A program made the position numbers and the translations under genes. Under the pieces are notes generated by a model, which worked only from the letters and a program-made list of their open reading frames with translations, was not told the DNA's origin and searched no databases. A stretch of DNA of 64,000 nucleotides from Hygrophila difformis (taxonomy: Eukaryota; Streptophyta; Magnoliopsida; Lamiales; Acanthaceae): assembly GCA_030278955.1 (NCBI GenBank), contig JAOANR010000004.1:17236526-17300525 (forward strand), read 5' to 3'. Numbering within the stretch: the stretch's first letter is position 1; every line of letters begins with the position of its first letter. Shown piece by piece: positions 11,615 through 25,300 of the stretch.

Positions 11615-12504
11615 CTAGTATTACCCGCCCGAATGGGCGGGGTTATGATAGCGAAAAAGAAAATAGTAAAGTATAATATTAATCCCTTGAAGATTACAAA
11701 ATAATGAAATGTGGTAAGAATGAGAAAAACTAATTTTTTCTTTATGTAGATAAAGCAGAAGGTCTCTAGGAGCAGAAGAAGTCAGTGGCATCTAATAATA
11801 TTGAAATGAAGAATGTAGCTAAAATATATTGAACTTCATCACACATTGACATAAATGTTCTTGCCTACCTTCCTTCATCAAGCTCTTCTTTCGATCAGAG
11901 ACTGTGCTTTCCTGTCCGCATAGGATGTGCCTTCAGTCAGGAGTGTGTGGAGTGTAGACATGATGTTGGAATCTCTTACCAATAATGAGACTACGTTTGA
12001 TCCACAGTTGAGGCATACAGTGTAGAGGATTGAGACACAATACTCTTTTCTAACTCGAATGTCAAGTTTGGAGGAGTCATAAGATTAAGGGCAGGGCTGA
12101 TGCACATAAAATTTCAACAGATACGTTAAAGTTTTCGGCTAATGTAGAGAGGACTGCTAAAGTGTCTGTTTTGAGCTCGGCCCGTTCAGATGAGTTTAAT
12201 AGGTCGAGAAGAACATGGACTGCCGCAACATCTATGGCTATCTACCAGTTTCTGTGGTAGAAAAGAAGTGCAAAAATGGCCTTTACAGAGTTTTTCTTCC
12301 CTTAAGGTTTTCCTTCTTTGATCAGTTCTAATAATGCATGGATTGTTTTGGTATCCTCTCCAATCTGCTTAGCTTTTAGCATCAGCCCATTTTTAAGAAC
12401 TCCAAGAATAGCATTGAAGCCCTTATTGATCTGGAAGAAAATAAATAAACAACCAATAAATTGAAGACATAAAACCAATACAAAATATAGATTAATTCCG
12501 ATTA
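11615..12504 (-). mobile_element. Helitron-like 3' end with captured gene fragment
   Basis: On the minus strand the sequence ends with a GC-rich hairpin (7-bp stem CCCGCCC/GGGCGGG, loop ATTC, 11624-11641), then TAATA, then CTAG, followed by T. This is the Helitron 3' architecture (hairpin, CTRR, insertion next to T). No terminal inverted repeat or target duplication is expected. The 5' end (TC...) was not found, so the element could end at 12504 or include the tandem array. The body holds the ARM-repeat gene fragment below, as expected for gene-capturing Helitrons. Confidence 0.6.
11878..12430 (-). pseudogene. ARM-repeat (U-box/PUB-type) gene fragment
   Basis: Minus-strand translation gives armadillo repeats such as IHALLELIKEG, NSVKAIFALLFYHRN, VHVLLDLLNSSERAELK and ILCASALPLIL, ending near RKAQSLIERRA and a stop. 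The pattern matches the C-terminal ARM region of plant U-box E3 ubiquitin ligases; no U-box is present. A splice-acceptor-like TTTCTTCCAG lies at the upstream edge (12431), so this looks like a genomic copy with its intron. Three in-frame stops and at least one frameshift (near 12080) make it a pseudogene. It probably reached this place by Helitron capture. Confidence 0.7.
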
Positions 12505-15500
12505 CAATGCAGTTAGCATCCTGAATGTAAACTTTCAGAATGGTCCTGAACTGCAATATTTTAATAATAGATGATGGTTTGATGTTGGGATTGAAACATA
12601 CCATATTGGACTAATTAATGATTAGGGAAATAAAATATTCTAATTCCTCTATGATTGTCGGTAATTCACATTTCTTGTGCCCTTCCAAAAAAAATTATGG
12701 AAGACAATAATGAGGCCGAGGTATTGTTGAACCAAGTTAATAACACTCCAACATCTCAAAGTCTGAAAAGAAACCTCCGGCCGCAAAACACCCATCGTCG
12801 ACATGCTAGATCCAAACACCGTCCTCGACAACGAAGCAGAAGATGATGAATACGCGATATACAATGATGAGACGGTGGAAGAAAACTATTCATTGACATC
12901 CAATTAGTGCAGATTGCCAGAGTATACGTGATGTACAATTATGGTATGGTCAAATTTCTACAAAAGGCCAGCATGGGATACATCCAATGTAGCATGTGAT
13001 TCTATGGATATAGCATTCCTTCATGGTGATGTAATATGTGAGTAATGGATATAGCATGTTTTCATGGTGATATAATATGTGGGTAACAAAATATACCATT
13101 TTTGGGAGAACATGAATTGCTCAAGGGTAGCTCACCGGAGACGACATCGGGACGGTGGAGAAATAGAGCACTGAATTTCATATGTGGATTGGCCTATTAT
13201 TCAACGGTAAAGAAAATAGGGGTAATAAAATATAGCATTTTTTTAATGGTGATACAACATTTGTCTAACAAAATATAGCATTTTTGGAGTATATGCAATG
13301 CACAAGGACGACTCACCGGAGACGACATGGGGACTGGAGAGAAATGAAGCACTGGGAATTCATATGTCGATTGATCTATTGAGATTAATTTTTTGCGTAA
13401 CTTTATTGAGATTATTTAGCACTAAAGAAATAGAAGTGAAAAATACCACCAGATGGGTTCTGCTATGGATAAATTTCTTTATAAAAAAAACACCTACAAA
13501 ATTTGTGCCCATTAAATAATTAATTGAAAAAGCAAGATTACCGGAATATCATTCCTAGAATGAAAATTCTATTAATAGCATCCAAATCAACATAATAAAG
13601 CAAAGAATTAAATGAATATACCACTCATTTATGTAAGATTTGAAACAGCATGTAATTTCCAAATTCATCATTTCAGAACCATTCTGAATCAGGTTCAGAA
13701 CCGCCTCCATAGGCAATGCAGTTAGCATCCTGAATGTAAACTTTCAGAATGATCCTGAACTGCAATATTTTAATAATAGATGATGGTTTGATGTTGGGAT
13801 TGAAACATACCATATTGGACTAATTAATGATTAGGGAAATAAAATATTCTAATTCCTCTATGATTGTCGGTAATTCACATTTCTTGTGCCCTTCCAAAAA
13901 AAATTATGGAAGACAATAATGAGGCCGAGGTATTGTTGAACCAAGTTAATAACACTCCAACATCTCAAAGTCTGAAAAGAAACCTCCGGCCGCAAAACAC
14001 CCATCGTCGACATGCTAGATCCAAACACCGTCCTCGACAACGAAGCAGAAGATGATGAATACGCGATATACAATGATGAGACGGTGGAAGAAAACTATTC
14101 ATTGACATCCAATTAGTGCAGATTGCCAGAGTATACGTGATGTACAATTATGGTATGGTCAAATTTCTACAAAAGGCCAGCATGGGATACATCCAATGTA
14201 GCATGTGATTCTATGGATATAGCATTCCTTCATGGTGATGTAATATGTGAGTAATGGATATAGCATGTTTTCATGGTGATATAATATGTGGGTAACAAAA
14301 TATACCATTTTTGGGAGAACATGGAATGCTCAAGGGTAGCTCACCGGAGACGACATCGGGACGGTGGAGAAATAGAGCACTGAATTTCATATGTGGATTG
14401 GCCTATTATTCAACGGTAAAGAAAATAGGGGTAATAAAATATAGCATTTTTTTAATGGTGATACAACATTTGTCTAACAAAATATAGCATTTTTGGAGTA
14501 TATGCAATGCACAAGGACGACTCACCGGAGACGACATGGGGACTGGAGAGAAATGAAGCACTGGGAATTCATATGTCGATTGATCTATTGAGATTAATTT
14601 TTTGCGTAACTTTATTGAGATTATTTAGCACTAAAGAAATAGAAGTGAAAAATACCACCAGATGGGTTCTGCTATGGATAAATTTCTTTATAAAAAAACA
14701 CCTACAAAATTTGTGCCCATTAAATAATTAATTGAAAAAGCAAGATTACCGGAATATCATTCCTAGAATGAAAATTCTATTAATAGCATCCAAATCAACA
14801 TAATAAAGCAAAGAATTAAATGAATATACCACTCATTTATGTAAGATTTGAAACAGCATGTAATTTCCAAATTCATCATTTCAGAACCATTCTGAATCAG
14901 GTTCAGAACCGCCTCCATAGGCAATGCAGTTAGCATCCTGAATGTAAACTTTCAGAATGGTCCTGAACTGCAATATTTTAATAATAGATGATGGTTTGAT
15001 GTTGGGATTGAAACATACCATATTGGACTAATTAATGATTAGGGAAATAAAATATTCTAATTCCTCTATGATTGTCGGTAATTCACATTTCTTGTGCCCT
15101 TCCAAAAAAAATTATGGAAGACAATAATGAGGCCGAGGTATTGTTGAACCAAGTTAATAACACTCCAACATCTCAAAGTCTGAAAAGAAACCTCCGGCCG
15201 CAAAACACCCATCGTCGACATGCTAGATCCAAACACCGTCCTCGACAACGAAGCAGAAGATGATGAATACGCGATATACAATGATGAGACGGTGGAAGAA
15301 AACTATTCATTGACATCCAATTAGTGCAGATTGCCAGAGTATACGTGATGTACAATTATGGTATGGTCAAATTTCTACAAAAGGCCAGCATGGGATACAT
15401 CCAATGTAGCATGTGATTCTATGGATATAGCATTCCTTCATGGTGATGTAATATGTGAGTAATGGATATAGCATGTTTTCATGGTGATATAATATGTGGG

Positions 15501-18500
15501 TAACAAAATATACCATTTTTGGGAGAACATGGAATGCTCAAGGGTAGCTCACCGGAGACGACATCGGGACGGTGGAGAAATAGAGCACTGAATTTCATAT
15601 GTGGATTGGCCTATTATTCAACGGTAAAGAAAATAGGGGTAATAAAATATAGCACTTTTTTTAATGGTGATACAACATTTGTCTAACAAAATATAGCATT
15701 TTTGGAGTATATGCAATGCACAAGGACGACTCACCGGAGACGACATGGGGACTGGAGAGAAGTGAAGCACTGGGAATTCATATGTCGATTGATCTATTGA
15801 GATTAATTTTTTGCGTAACTTTATTGAGATTATTTAGCACTAAAGAAATAGAAGTGAAAAATACCACCAGATGGGTTCTGCTATGGATAAATTTCTTTAT
15901 AAAAAAACACCTACAAAATTTGTGCCCATTAAATAATTAATTGAAAAAGCAAGATTACCGGAATATCATTCCTAGAATGAAAATTCTATTAATAGCATCC
16001 AAATCAACATAATAAAGCAAAGAATTAAATGAATATACCACTCATTTATGTAAGATTTGAAACAGCATGTAATTTCCAAATTCATCATTTCAGAACCATT
16101 CTGAATCAGGTTCAGAACCGCCTCCATAGGCAATGCAGTTAGCATCCTGAATGTAAACTTTCAGAATGGTCCTGAACTGTAATATTTTAATAATAGATGA
16201 TGGTTTGATGTTGGGATTGAAACATACCATATTGGACTAATTAATGATTAGGGAAATAAAATATTCTAATTCCTCTATGATTGTCGGTAATTCACATTTC
16301 TTGTGCCCTTCCAAAAAAAATTATGGAAGACAATAATGAGGCCGAGGTATTGTTGAACCAAGTTAATAACACTCCAACATCTCAAAGTCTGAAAAGAAAC
16401 CTCCGGCCGCAAAACACCCATCGTCGACATGCTAGATCCAAACACCGTCCTCGACAACGAAGCAGAAGATGATGAATACGCGATATACAATGATGAGACG
16501 GTGGAAGAAAACTATTCATTGACATCCAATTAGTGCAGATTGCCAGAGTATACGTGATGTACAATTATGGTATGGTCAAATTTCTACAAAAGGCCAGCAT
16601 GGGATACATCCAATGTAGCATGTGATTCTATGGATATAGCATTCCTTCATGGTGATGTAATATGTGAGTAATGGATATAGCATGTTTTCATGGTGATATA
16701 ATATGTGGGTAACAAAATATACCATTTTTGGGAGAACATGGAATGCTCAAGGGTAGCTCACCGGAGACGACATCGGGACGGTGGAGAAATAGAGCACTGA
16801 ATTTCATATGTGGATTGGCCTATTATTCAACGGTAAAGAAAATAGGGGTAATAAAATATAGCACTTTTTTTAATGGTGATACAACATTTGTCTAACAAAA
16901 TATAGCATTTTTGGAGTATATGCAATGCACAAGGACGACTCACCGGAGACGACATGGGGACTGGAGAGAAATGAAGCACTGGGAATTCATATGTCGATTG
17001 ATCTATTGAGATTAATTTTTTGCGTAACTTTATTGAGATTATTTAGCACTAAAGAAATAGAAGTGAAAAATACCACCAGATGGGTTCTGCTATGGATAAA
17101 TTTCTTTATAAAAAAACACCTACAAAATTTGTGCCCATTAAATAATTAATTGAAAAAGCAAGATTACCGGAATATCATTCCTAGAATGAAAATTCTATTA
17201 ATAGCATCCAAATCAACATAATAAAGCAAAGAATTAAATGAATATACCACTCATTTATGTAAGATTTGAAACAGCATGTAATTTCCAAATTCATCATTTC
17301 AGAACCATTCTGAATCAGGTTCAGAACCGCCTCCATAGGCAATGCAGTTAGCATCCTGAATGTAAACTTTCAGAATGGTCCTGAACTGCAATATTTTAAT
17401 AATAGATGATGGTTTGATGTTGGGATTGAAACATACCATATTGGACTAATTAATGATTAGGGAAATAAAATATTCTAATTCCTCTATGATTGTCGGTAAT
17501 TCACATTTCTTGTGCCCTTCCAAAAAAAATTATGGAAGACAATAATGAGGCCGAGGTATTGTTGAACCAAGTTAATAACACTCCAACATCTCAAAGTCTG
17601 AAAAGAAACCTCCGGCCGCAAAACACCCATCGTCGACATGCTAGATCCAAACACCGTCCTCGACAACGAAGCAGAAGATGATGAATACGCGATATACAAT
17701 GATGAGACGGTGGAAGAAAACTATTCATTGACATCCAATTAGTGCAGATTGCCAGAGTATACGTGATGTACAATTATGGTATGGTCAAATTTCTACAAAA
17801 GGCCAGCATGGGATACATCCAATGTAGCATGTGATTCTATGGATATAGCATTCCTTCATGGTGATGTAATATGTGAGTAATGGATATAGCATGTTTTCAT
17901 GGTGATATAATATGTGGGTAACAAAATATACCATTTTTGGGAGAACATGGAATGCTCAAGGGTAGCTCACCGGAGACGACATCGGGACGGTGGAGAAATA
18001 GAGCACTGAATTTCATATGTGGATTGGCCTATTATTCAACGGTAAAGAAAATAGGGGTAATAAAATATAGCACTTTTTTTAATGGTGATACAACATTTGT
18101 CTAACAAAATATAGCATTTTTGGAGTATATGCAATGCACAAGGACGACTCACCGGAGACGACATGGGGACTGGAGAGAAATGAAGCACTGGGAATTCATA
18201 TGTCGATTGATCTATTGAGATTAATTTTTTGCGTAACTTTATTGAGATTATTTAGCACTAAAGAAATAGAAGTGAAAAATACCACCAGATGGGTTCTGCT
18301 ATGGATAAATTTCTTTATAAAAAAACACCTACAAAATTTGTGCCCATTAAATAATTAATTGAAAAAGCAAGATTACCGGAATATCATTCCTAGAATGAAA
18401 ATTCTATTAATAGCATCCAAATCAACATAATAAAGCAAAGAATTAAATGAATATACCACTCATTTATGTAAGATTTGAAACAGCATGTAATTTCCAAATT

Positions 18501-21314
18501 CATCATTTCAGAACCATTCTGAATCAGGTTCAGAACCGCCTCCATAGGCAATGCAGTTAGCATCCTGAATGTAAACTTTCAGAATGGTCCTGAACTGCAA
18601 TATTTTAATAATAGATGATGGTTTGATGTTGGGATTGAAACATACCATATTGGACTAATTAATGATTAGGGAAATAAAATATTCTAATTCCTCTATGATT
18701 GTCGGTAATTCACATTTCTTGTGCCCTTCCAAAAAAAATTATGGAAGACAATAATGAGGCCGAGGTATTGTTGAACCAAGTTAATAACACTCCAACATCT
18801 CAAAGTCTGAAAAGAAACCTCCGGCCGCAAAACACCCATCGTCGACATGCTAGATCCAAACACCGTCCTCGACAACGAAGCAGAAGATGATGAATACGCG
18901 ATATACAATGATGAGACGGTGGAAGAAAACTATTCATTGACATCCAATTAGTGCAGATTGCCAGAGTATACGTGATGTACAATTATGGTATGGTCAAATT
19001 TCTACAAAAGGCCAGCATGGGATACATCCAATGTAGCATGTGATTCTATGGATATAGCATTCCTTCATGGTGATGTAATATGTGAGTAATGGATATAGCA
19101 TGTTTTCATGGTGATATAATATGTGGGTAACAAAATATACCATTTTTGGGAGAACATGGAATGCTCAAGGGTAGCTCACCGGAGACGACATCGGGACAGT
19201 GGAGAAATAGAGCACTGAATTTCATATGTGGATTGGCCTATTATTCAACGGTAAAGAAAATAGGGGTAATAAAATATAGCACTTTTTTTAATGGTGATAC
19301 AACATTTGTCTAACAAAATATAGCATTTTTGGAGTATATGCAATGCACAAGGACGACTCACCGGAGACGACATGGGGACTGGAGAGAAATGAAGCACTGG
19401 GAATTCATATGTCGATTGATCTATTGAGATTAATTTTTTGCGTAACTTTATTGAGATTATTTAGCACTAAAGAAATAGAAGTGAAAAATACCACCAGATG
19501 GGTTCTGCTATGGATAAATTTCTTTATAAAAAAACACCTACAAAATTTGTGCCCATTAAATAATTAATTGAAAAAGCAAGATTACCGGAATATCATTCCT
19601 AGAATGAAAATTCTATTAATAGCATCCAAATCAACATAATAAAGCAAAGAATTAAATGAATATACCACTCATTTATGTAAGATTTGAAACAGCATGTAAT
19701 TTCCAAATTCATCATTTCAGAACCATTCTGAATCAGGTTCAGAACCGCCTCCATAGGCAATGCAGTTAGCATCCTGAATGTAAACTTTCAGAATGGTCCT
19801 GAACTGCAATATTTTAATAATAGATGATGGTTTGATGTTGGGATTGAAACATACCATATTGGACTAATTAATGATTAGGGAAATAAAATATTCTAATTCC
19901 TCTATGATTGTCGGTAATTCACATTTCTTGTGCCCTTCCAAAAAAAATTATGGAAGACAATAATGAGGCCGAGGTATTGTTGAACCAAGTTAATAACACT
20001 CCAACATCTCAAAGTCTGAAAAGAAACCTCCGGCCGCAAAACACCCATCGTCGACATGCTAGATCCAAACACCGTCCTCGACAACGAAGCAGAAGATGAT
20101 GAATACGCGATATACAATGATGAGACGGTGGAAGAAAACTATTCATTGACATCCAATTAGTGCAGATTGCCAGAGTATACGTGATGTACAATTATGGTAT
20201 GGTCAAATTTCTACAAAAGGCCAGCATGGGATACATCCAATGTAGCATGTGATTCTATGGATATAGCATTCCTTCATGGTGATGTAATATGTGAGTAATG
20301 GATATAGCATGTTTTCATGGTGATATAATATGTGGGTAACAAAATATACCATTTTTGGGAGAACATGGAATGCTCAAGGGTAGCTCACCGGAGACGACAT
20401 CGGGACGGTGGAGAAATAGAGCACTGAATTTCATATGTGGATTGGCCTATTATTCAACGGTAAAGAAAATAGGGGTAATAAAATATAGCACTTTTTTTAA
20501 TGGTGATACAACATTTGTCTAACAAAATATAGCATTTTTGGAGTATATGCAATGCACAAGGACGACTCACCGGAGACGACATGGGGACTGGAGAGAAATG
20601 AAGCACTGGGAATTCATATGTCGATTGATCTATTGAGATTAATTTTTTGCGTAACTTTATTGAGATTATTTAGCACTAAAGAAATAGAAGTGAAAAATAC
20701 CACCAGATGGGTTCTGCTATGGATAAATTTCTTTATAAAAAAACACCTACAAAATTTGTGCCCATTAAATAATTAATTGAAAAAGCAAGATTACCGGAAT
20801 ATCATTCCTAGAATGAAAATTCTATTAATAGCATCCAAATCAACATAATAAAGCAAAGAATTAAATGAATATACCACTCATTTATGTAAGATTTGAAACA
20901 GCATGTAATTTCCAAATTCATCATTTCAGAACCATTCTGAATCAGGTTCAGAACCGCCTCCATAGGCAATGCAGTTAGCATCCTGAATGTAAACTTTCAG
21001 AATGGTCCTGAACTGCAATATTTTAATAATAGATGATGGTTTCATGTTGGGATTGAAACATACCATATTGGACTAATTAATGATTAGGGAAATAAAATAT
21101 TCTAATTCCTCTATGATTGTCGGTAATTCACATTTCTTGTGCCCTTCCAAAAAAAATTATGGAAGACAATAATGAGGCCGAGGTATTGTTGAACCAAGTT
21201 AATAACACTCCAACATCTCAAAGTCTGAAAAGAAACCTCCGGCCGCAAAACACCCATCGTCGACATGCTAGATCCAAACACCGTCCTCGACAACGAAGCA
21301 GAAGATGATGAATA
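12505..21314. repeat. tandem array of a 1,209-bp unit, 7.3 copies
   Basis: Unit starts, judged from CAATGCAGTTAGCATCC, are 12505, 13714, 14922, 16131, 17340, 18549, 19758 and 20967; the last unit stops after 348 bp at 21314. Spacing is 1209 bp except one of 1208 (a loss in an A-run). Only a handful of differences separate the copies. The leftmost unit is the most diverged. Units 1-2 have GCATTTTTTT where units 3-7 have GCACTTTTTTT. Each unit has an internal diverged duplication about 182 bp apart and shorter sub-repeats of about 40-60 bp. Frames of 60-81 codons recur in every unit but show no recognisable domain. Confidence 0.97.
12697..12907 (+). other. recurrent small reading frames in the array unit (first copy)
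   Basis: Two overlapping frames recur in each unit. One runs from ATG 12697 to 12846 (MEDNNEAEVLLNQVNN..., 49 codons), the other from ATG 12803 to 12907 (MLDPNTVLDNEAEDDEYAIY..., 34 codons). Read with a single frame change near 12770, they suggest the acidic end of a decayed protein. The last partial unit is cut off inside the second frame. No family was recognised, and this is not called a gene. Confidence 0.3.
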
Positions 21315-22332
21315 TATATTGGTGCGATAAGTACTGGAGCAAGAAGTTACTTGCATGGTGCCTTATTCGGATACATATATAGGTGGACGCTAGTGCAACG
21401 AGTTGTTGGTGCAATGAGTTTAACACAACAATGGCATGGATCTCTTCATCTTGATGTTCCAGCGGTGGTCTTGATTTGTTGTTGCCTGGATGGTTCGTTG
21501 GATGTCATGCACACCACTTGTCTTCTGATTGAACCTGGGTTGTTGAATTCATTTGAATCCTTGTCGAATCCTTGTCTCTAGTGACTGGCAATGGACCGGT
21601 GACCTTGACCGTTGATTGGCAATAGTGGCAACGGTTCGGTTCTGGTTTTCTAACCCCTAAAATCTGGTTTTATCTATTTAGTGCATGTGTCCCGGATGTA
21701 TAGACAAACAGACTATGAGGCATGTCTATTTGCTTCCTCTTCCCTATTTCCAGCTTATCTGCTCCTCTTGTTGCCTCAGCAGACTACTTATCTACTCCAT
21801 GAATCTCCTGGCCCAAATCTGGGAGCATGGTTTGTTTGGAATGATTGACGTAATGGTTTTGGCGACAACGCCACTACTTGCCTTCAAGAAAACTGCCAGA
21901 TAATGCATCATCATACATGACTGACTATATGTTGACAGAATATAATACTCTTATTGCATGCCCAGTCAAACGATAGAAATATTAACTCTCAACTTGAATT
22001 TGGATGACATATGTACAGGTACTTGACATATCACAATATCATCTATTGTACAATAGTGGGACAAAGGGGAGGCGATTGTGGGTGGCAGTAAATAAATTCA
22101 TTGTGTATCCATCCCAAGGGATTAACCTCTCGGAGAATACATCAACAGCATTTTACTAGAATCTTAATTTTTAACAATTGTACCCAAGGGATTCTTTCTT
22201 CCGTAATTAGGATTTCATCGACTTACTGACTGACTGACTGACCGACCGACCGACTGCTTGAATGCACGGAGCAATACTATACAAAAATGTAGGGGCTGCA
22301 CCTTGAAAGGGCAAATGGTTTATGACTTTATG
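21315..22332. other. unassigned sequence between the array and the HAD gene
   Basis: Sequence character changes sharply at 21315. No supported gene was found. A possible exon-like stretch begins after TGTACAG near 22019 on the plus strand but no family was recognised. A tetranucleotide tract (GACT/GACC repeats, 22223-22256) is present. The right part probably includes the 3' UTR of the minus-strand HAD gene. Confidence 0.4.
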
Positions 22333-25300
22333 TTATGTCAATCCGGAGGCTGGGATCCCATGCTTTTGAAACCATTCGGGCATATGGAACCTTTCATAGA
22401 GCGCTGGGCGTATGTCCTTTTGTAGTGAGAGGTGCTTGAGCAACGGAAGGATAACATCCAGGAGCTGTTGAGAATGAGGGTTCAGAAATTAGTTAGTGAA
22501 CAATTGAAAGGTAGAATTGTAAAGGATTTGCGGAGAGAAATTATTTGGTTACCTGGTCGTCATGAGGTTGTCCGGGAGAAAATGGGATGCATGGGATTCC
22601 ATTCAATGGTTGCAACAAGAAACTAAATGGGTTGTTATCAACAATAACTATCCGACTCAAGTTCTTTGATAAGCACGATAAGTCCTTCACATGCTCACGG
22701 TACTCCCTGCAATTAATGCACCAAAGCGACATGACTTTTTAACATTAATACAAACACTTCGGTGGTTCAACAAGGTAGACAATACGAGGAATAATAATCA
22801 ACAAGAACACAAAAATTAAATAAAAAATAGCTAAAGAACAAAATAGCGTAGAAGTTTCAACAAAAAGGTACTTTTAAGCCCATTCGACATAATGACATGA
22901 AAAGGTAGATAACAACAGAACAAGATTTTATTGGATGCTCCGATCCATTGCCGTACAACAAGACCTCAACTGTCGGACAATAATCGTACTGTAAATAACT
23001 TGAAAATACTGCACTGAAGTATTGGCCTTCAAAGTCAAAAAACAATGCAAACTAATAAGATGCAAAAGAAAAGTAGGATGCCAATAGTATTAAATTACTC
23101 AGCTATATATTAAAGTTCCATAATCCACACCATTGGCAAGTTCAATCTACATTGGCCTCAAACAGACATCCAATAATCTAATGATTCATATCCACCAAAA
23201 AAGACTTGGTCATTTCAATTTCTACCAATCAAGTTTCCCAGCAGTAACTAAATCGATGATAAAAATGAAATACGATCAACTGTCCAATTAGCCACTAATA
23301 CATTACCAGATTAATAGCTCCAGCGGAGCACGGTACTTGTGAGCTTACACCACGCAAGGGATGTTTTGAAGTATAGCATAGCATATCAGATTGAGTGCCA
23401 TCTAACATTGTGATATTATGAAAGTGCAATCAACATCGTTCTCAGTAGGGGAAGGATGGGAAGAGAAAATTGATTGGCCAGTTTTTGCGGATTTAGTCAT
23501 CAACTTCCCAGGTCCCATTAACATTAGACAGGGGTTTTAGAAGCTGCGGTTCTGGTCACATGAGATGATACAATAAGAACTACTTTTGATATACATGGAT
23601 TATAGAATACTGAAGTTGTTTCATACTGAGTAGATAAGGCAGGTGGGAAGATGGTGTTGTCTGTTAGCAGATAAGATAGGTATATTGAGTAGAGCATTTA
23701 TTGTGATAGAATAGGACAGTTTTAAACTTATTCAATTTCGTGGGGCATCCTTACCACGGGTTCAGTCCCTGAAGTTTATTTAGATAAAAACAAGAAAATA
23801 AAGGTGTTTCCACAGTACCTAGAAGTACTTGCCAACATACAGAAGGTAAAAAGGAATGCCCACAAACCTCTAATGAAGAAATTTTCGAGTACTATTATAA
23901 GGAGACTCTATTTTCATTTATAGAGATATGAGGGCCAAACACCTCTGTGACGAAAGTTCAGACATAGAGGTTCATATGACTGACAGGTTTGGTCAGGAAA
24001 AGCTTGGCAGAATGTGTGCATCAACCACCTATGTAATTTATCTTTTTGAGACAAAATCTGAACATATTGCTTGAGGACATTGGCTACTGAGGAAGATATA
24101 TAATCCAGGAACAAAATTGGCTGAAATTGTGAAAGAACAGTTGAGTCCATAATAGGATAGCATCATTTACCCTTAGAAAGAAATGGGCATTACCTTCAAA
24201 GCAGATCAGGCACATGAAAATGAATTTTTTTTTTGATTTTGCTTGTTCAATTAGTAAACTATATTACATGCCATTTCTTTCTTCTTAATTTCTGATGATC
24301 AAGAACATAAAACATATACATATTTCTTGGTAAGATCAAGCATGAATGTGAGAGCCCACACCAGAAATTATAAAGACCGGAAACAAAGGGGAAGGGATAA
24401 GGACAAAGATGTTGATCCAAACCTTCAACCAAATGTTCGGGGGTTAAGGTTTAGCATCTAGACTAAGCCCCAAATCCACTTTTATTATATTTGTCAACAT
24501 AATTATGCATATGCGCTAAAGATTCAATTGGCTATTAGCAGAATTCTCTCAAAGGGAGAACCAACAGGATGCACAGAAAACAAACATTATAACATACATT
24601 ATTCATTTATTCATCTGTTGAAGCAAGAAAAGAAACACTTATACTTTATCTACCCAAAAGAAATAATATGAAAGAACGATGAGGACCACAAAACAAACAG
24701 AAAACTTACGTGCTAATGGTAGAAGGTCGATAGAGTCGACGACAGAATCGTTTTTCAGCGTCTATTCTATCAACAAGTGGCCTGGCATACCCTGAAAGAA
24801 CACAAGTAAAATCTATTATAATTATAGTCCAGATAATTCTAGCTACAAACCGAGAAAACAAATGCATGTTGTAAAACATTAGAAAAACCTTCAAGCCCAG
24901 CAGTAAATAACACAAGATCAGCAAATTCACTGAGTTGTTTAAGAAATTCCTTGAGGCCAGGACGTTCAAACACTGTCACATAATTGACCTTTGGTTTGCC
25001 TTCATATTCCTTAGGCCCAAAATAAAGTAAATAGTCAGAAAGCAATCCCAAACATTCAGATCTGCCTTAGATATTCTGCTTGGAATTTGGTGTCTTGTGG
25101 AACTTACCTTATCAGATGATATGCATTCCAATTCAAACCACTTTATACCAGCTTCAGTGGCTTGACTCCGTAGCAGAGCTGGCAAGCTTGATGTCTCATA
25201 AGCACACACCAAGGTTTCATCCAAATCAAGAACCACCTACATTTGGAAAAACCACAAAATCATCACAGCTAATAAAAAAAATGCAATAAGGATAGAAAAC

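Noticed and set aside
12649..21356. Repeated 60-81-codon frames on both strands of the tandem array as genes
   Set aside because: They recur only because the unit recurs. The longer minus frames are antisense to the plus ones and have no recognisable domain.
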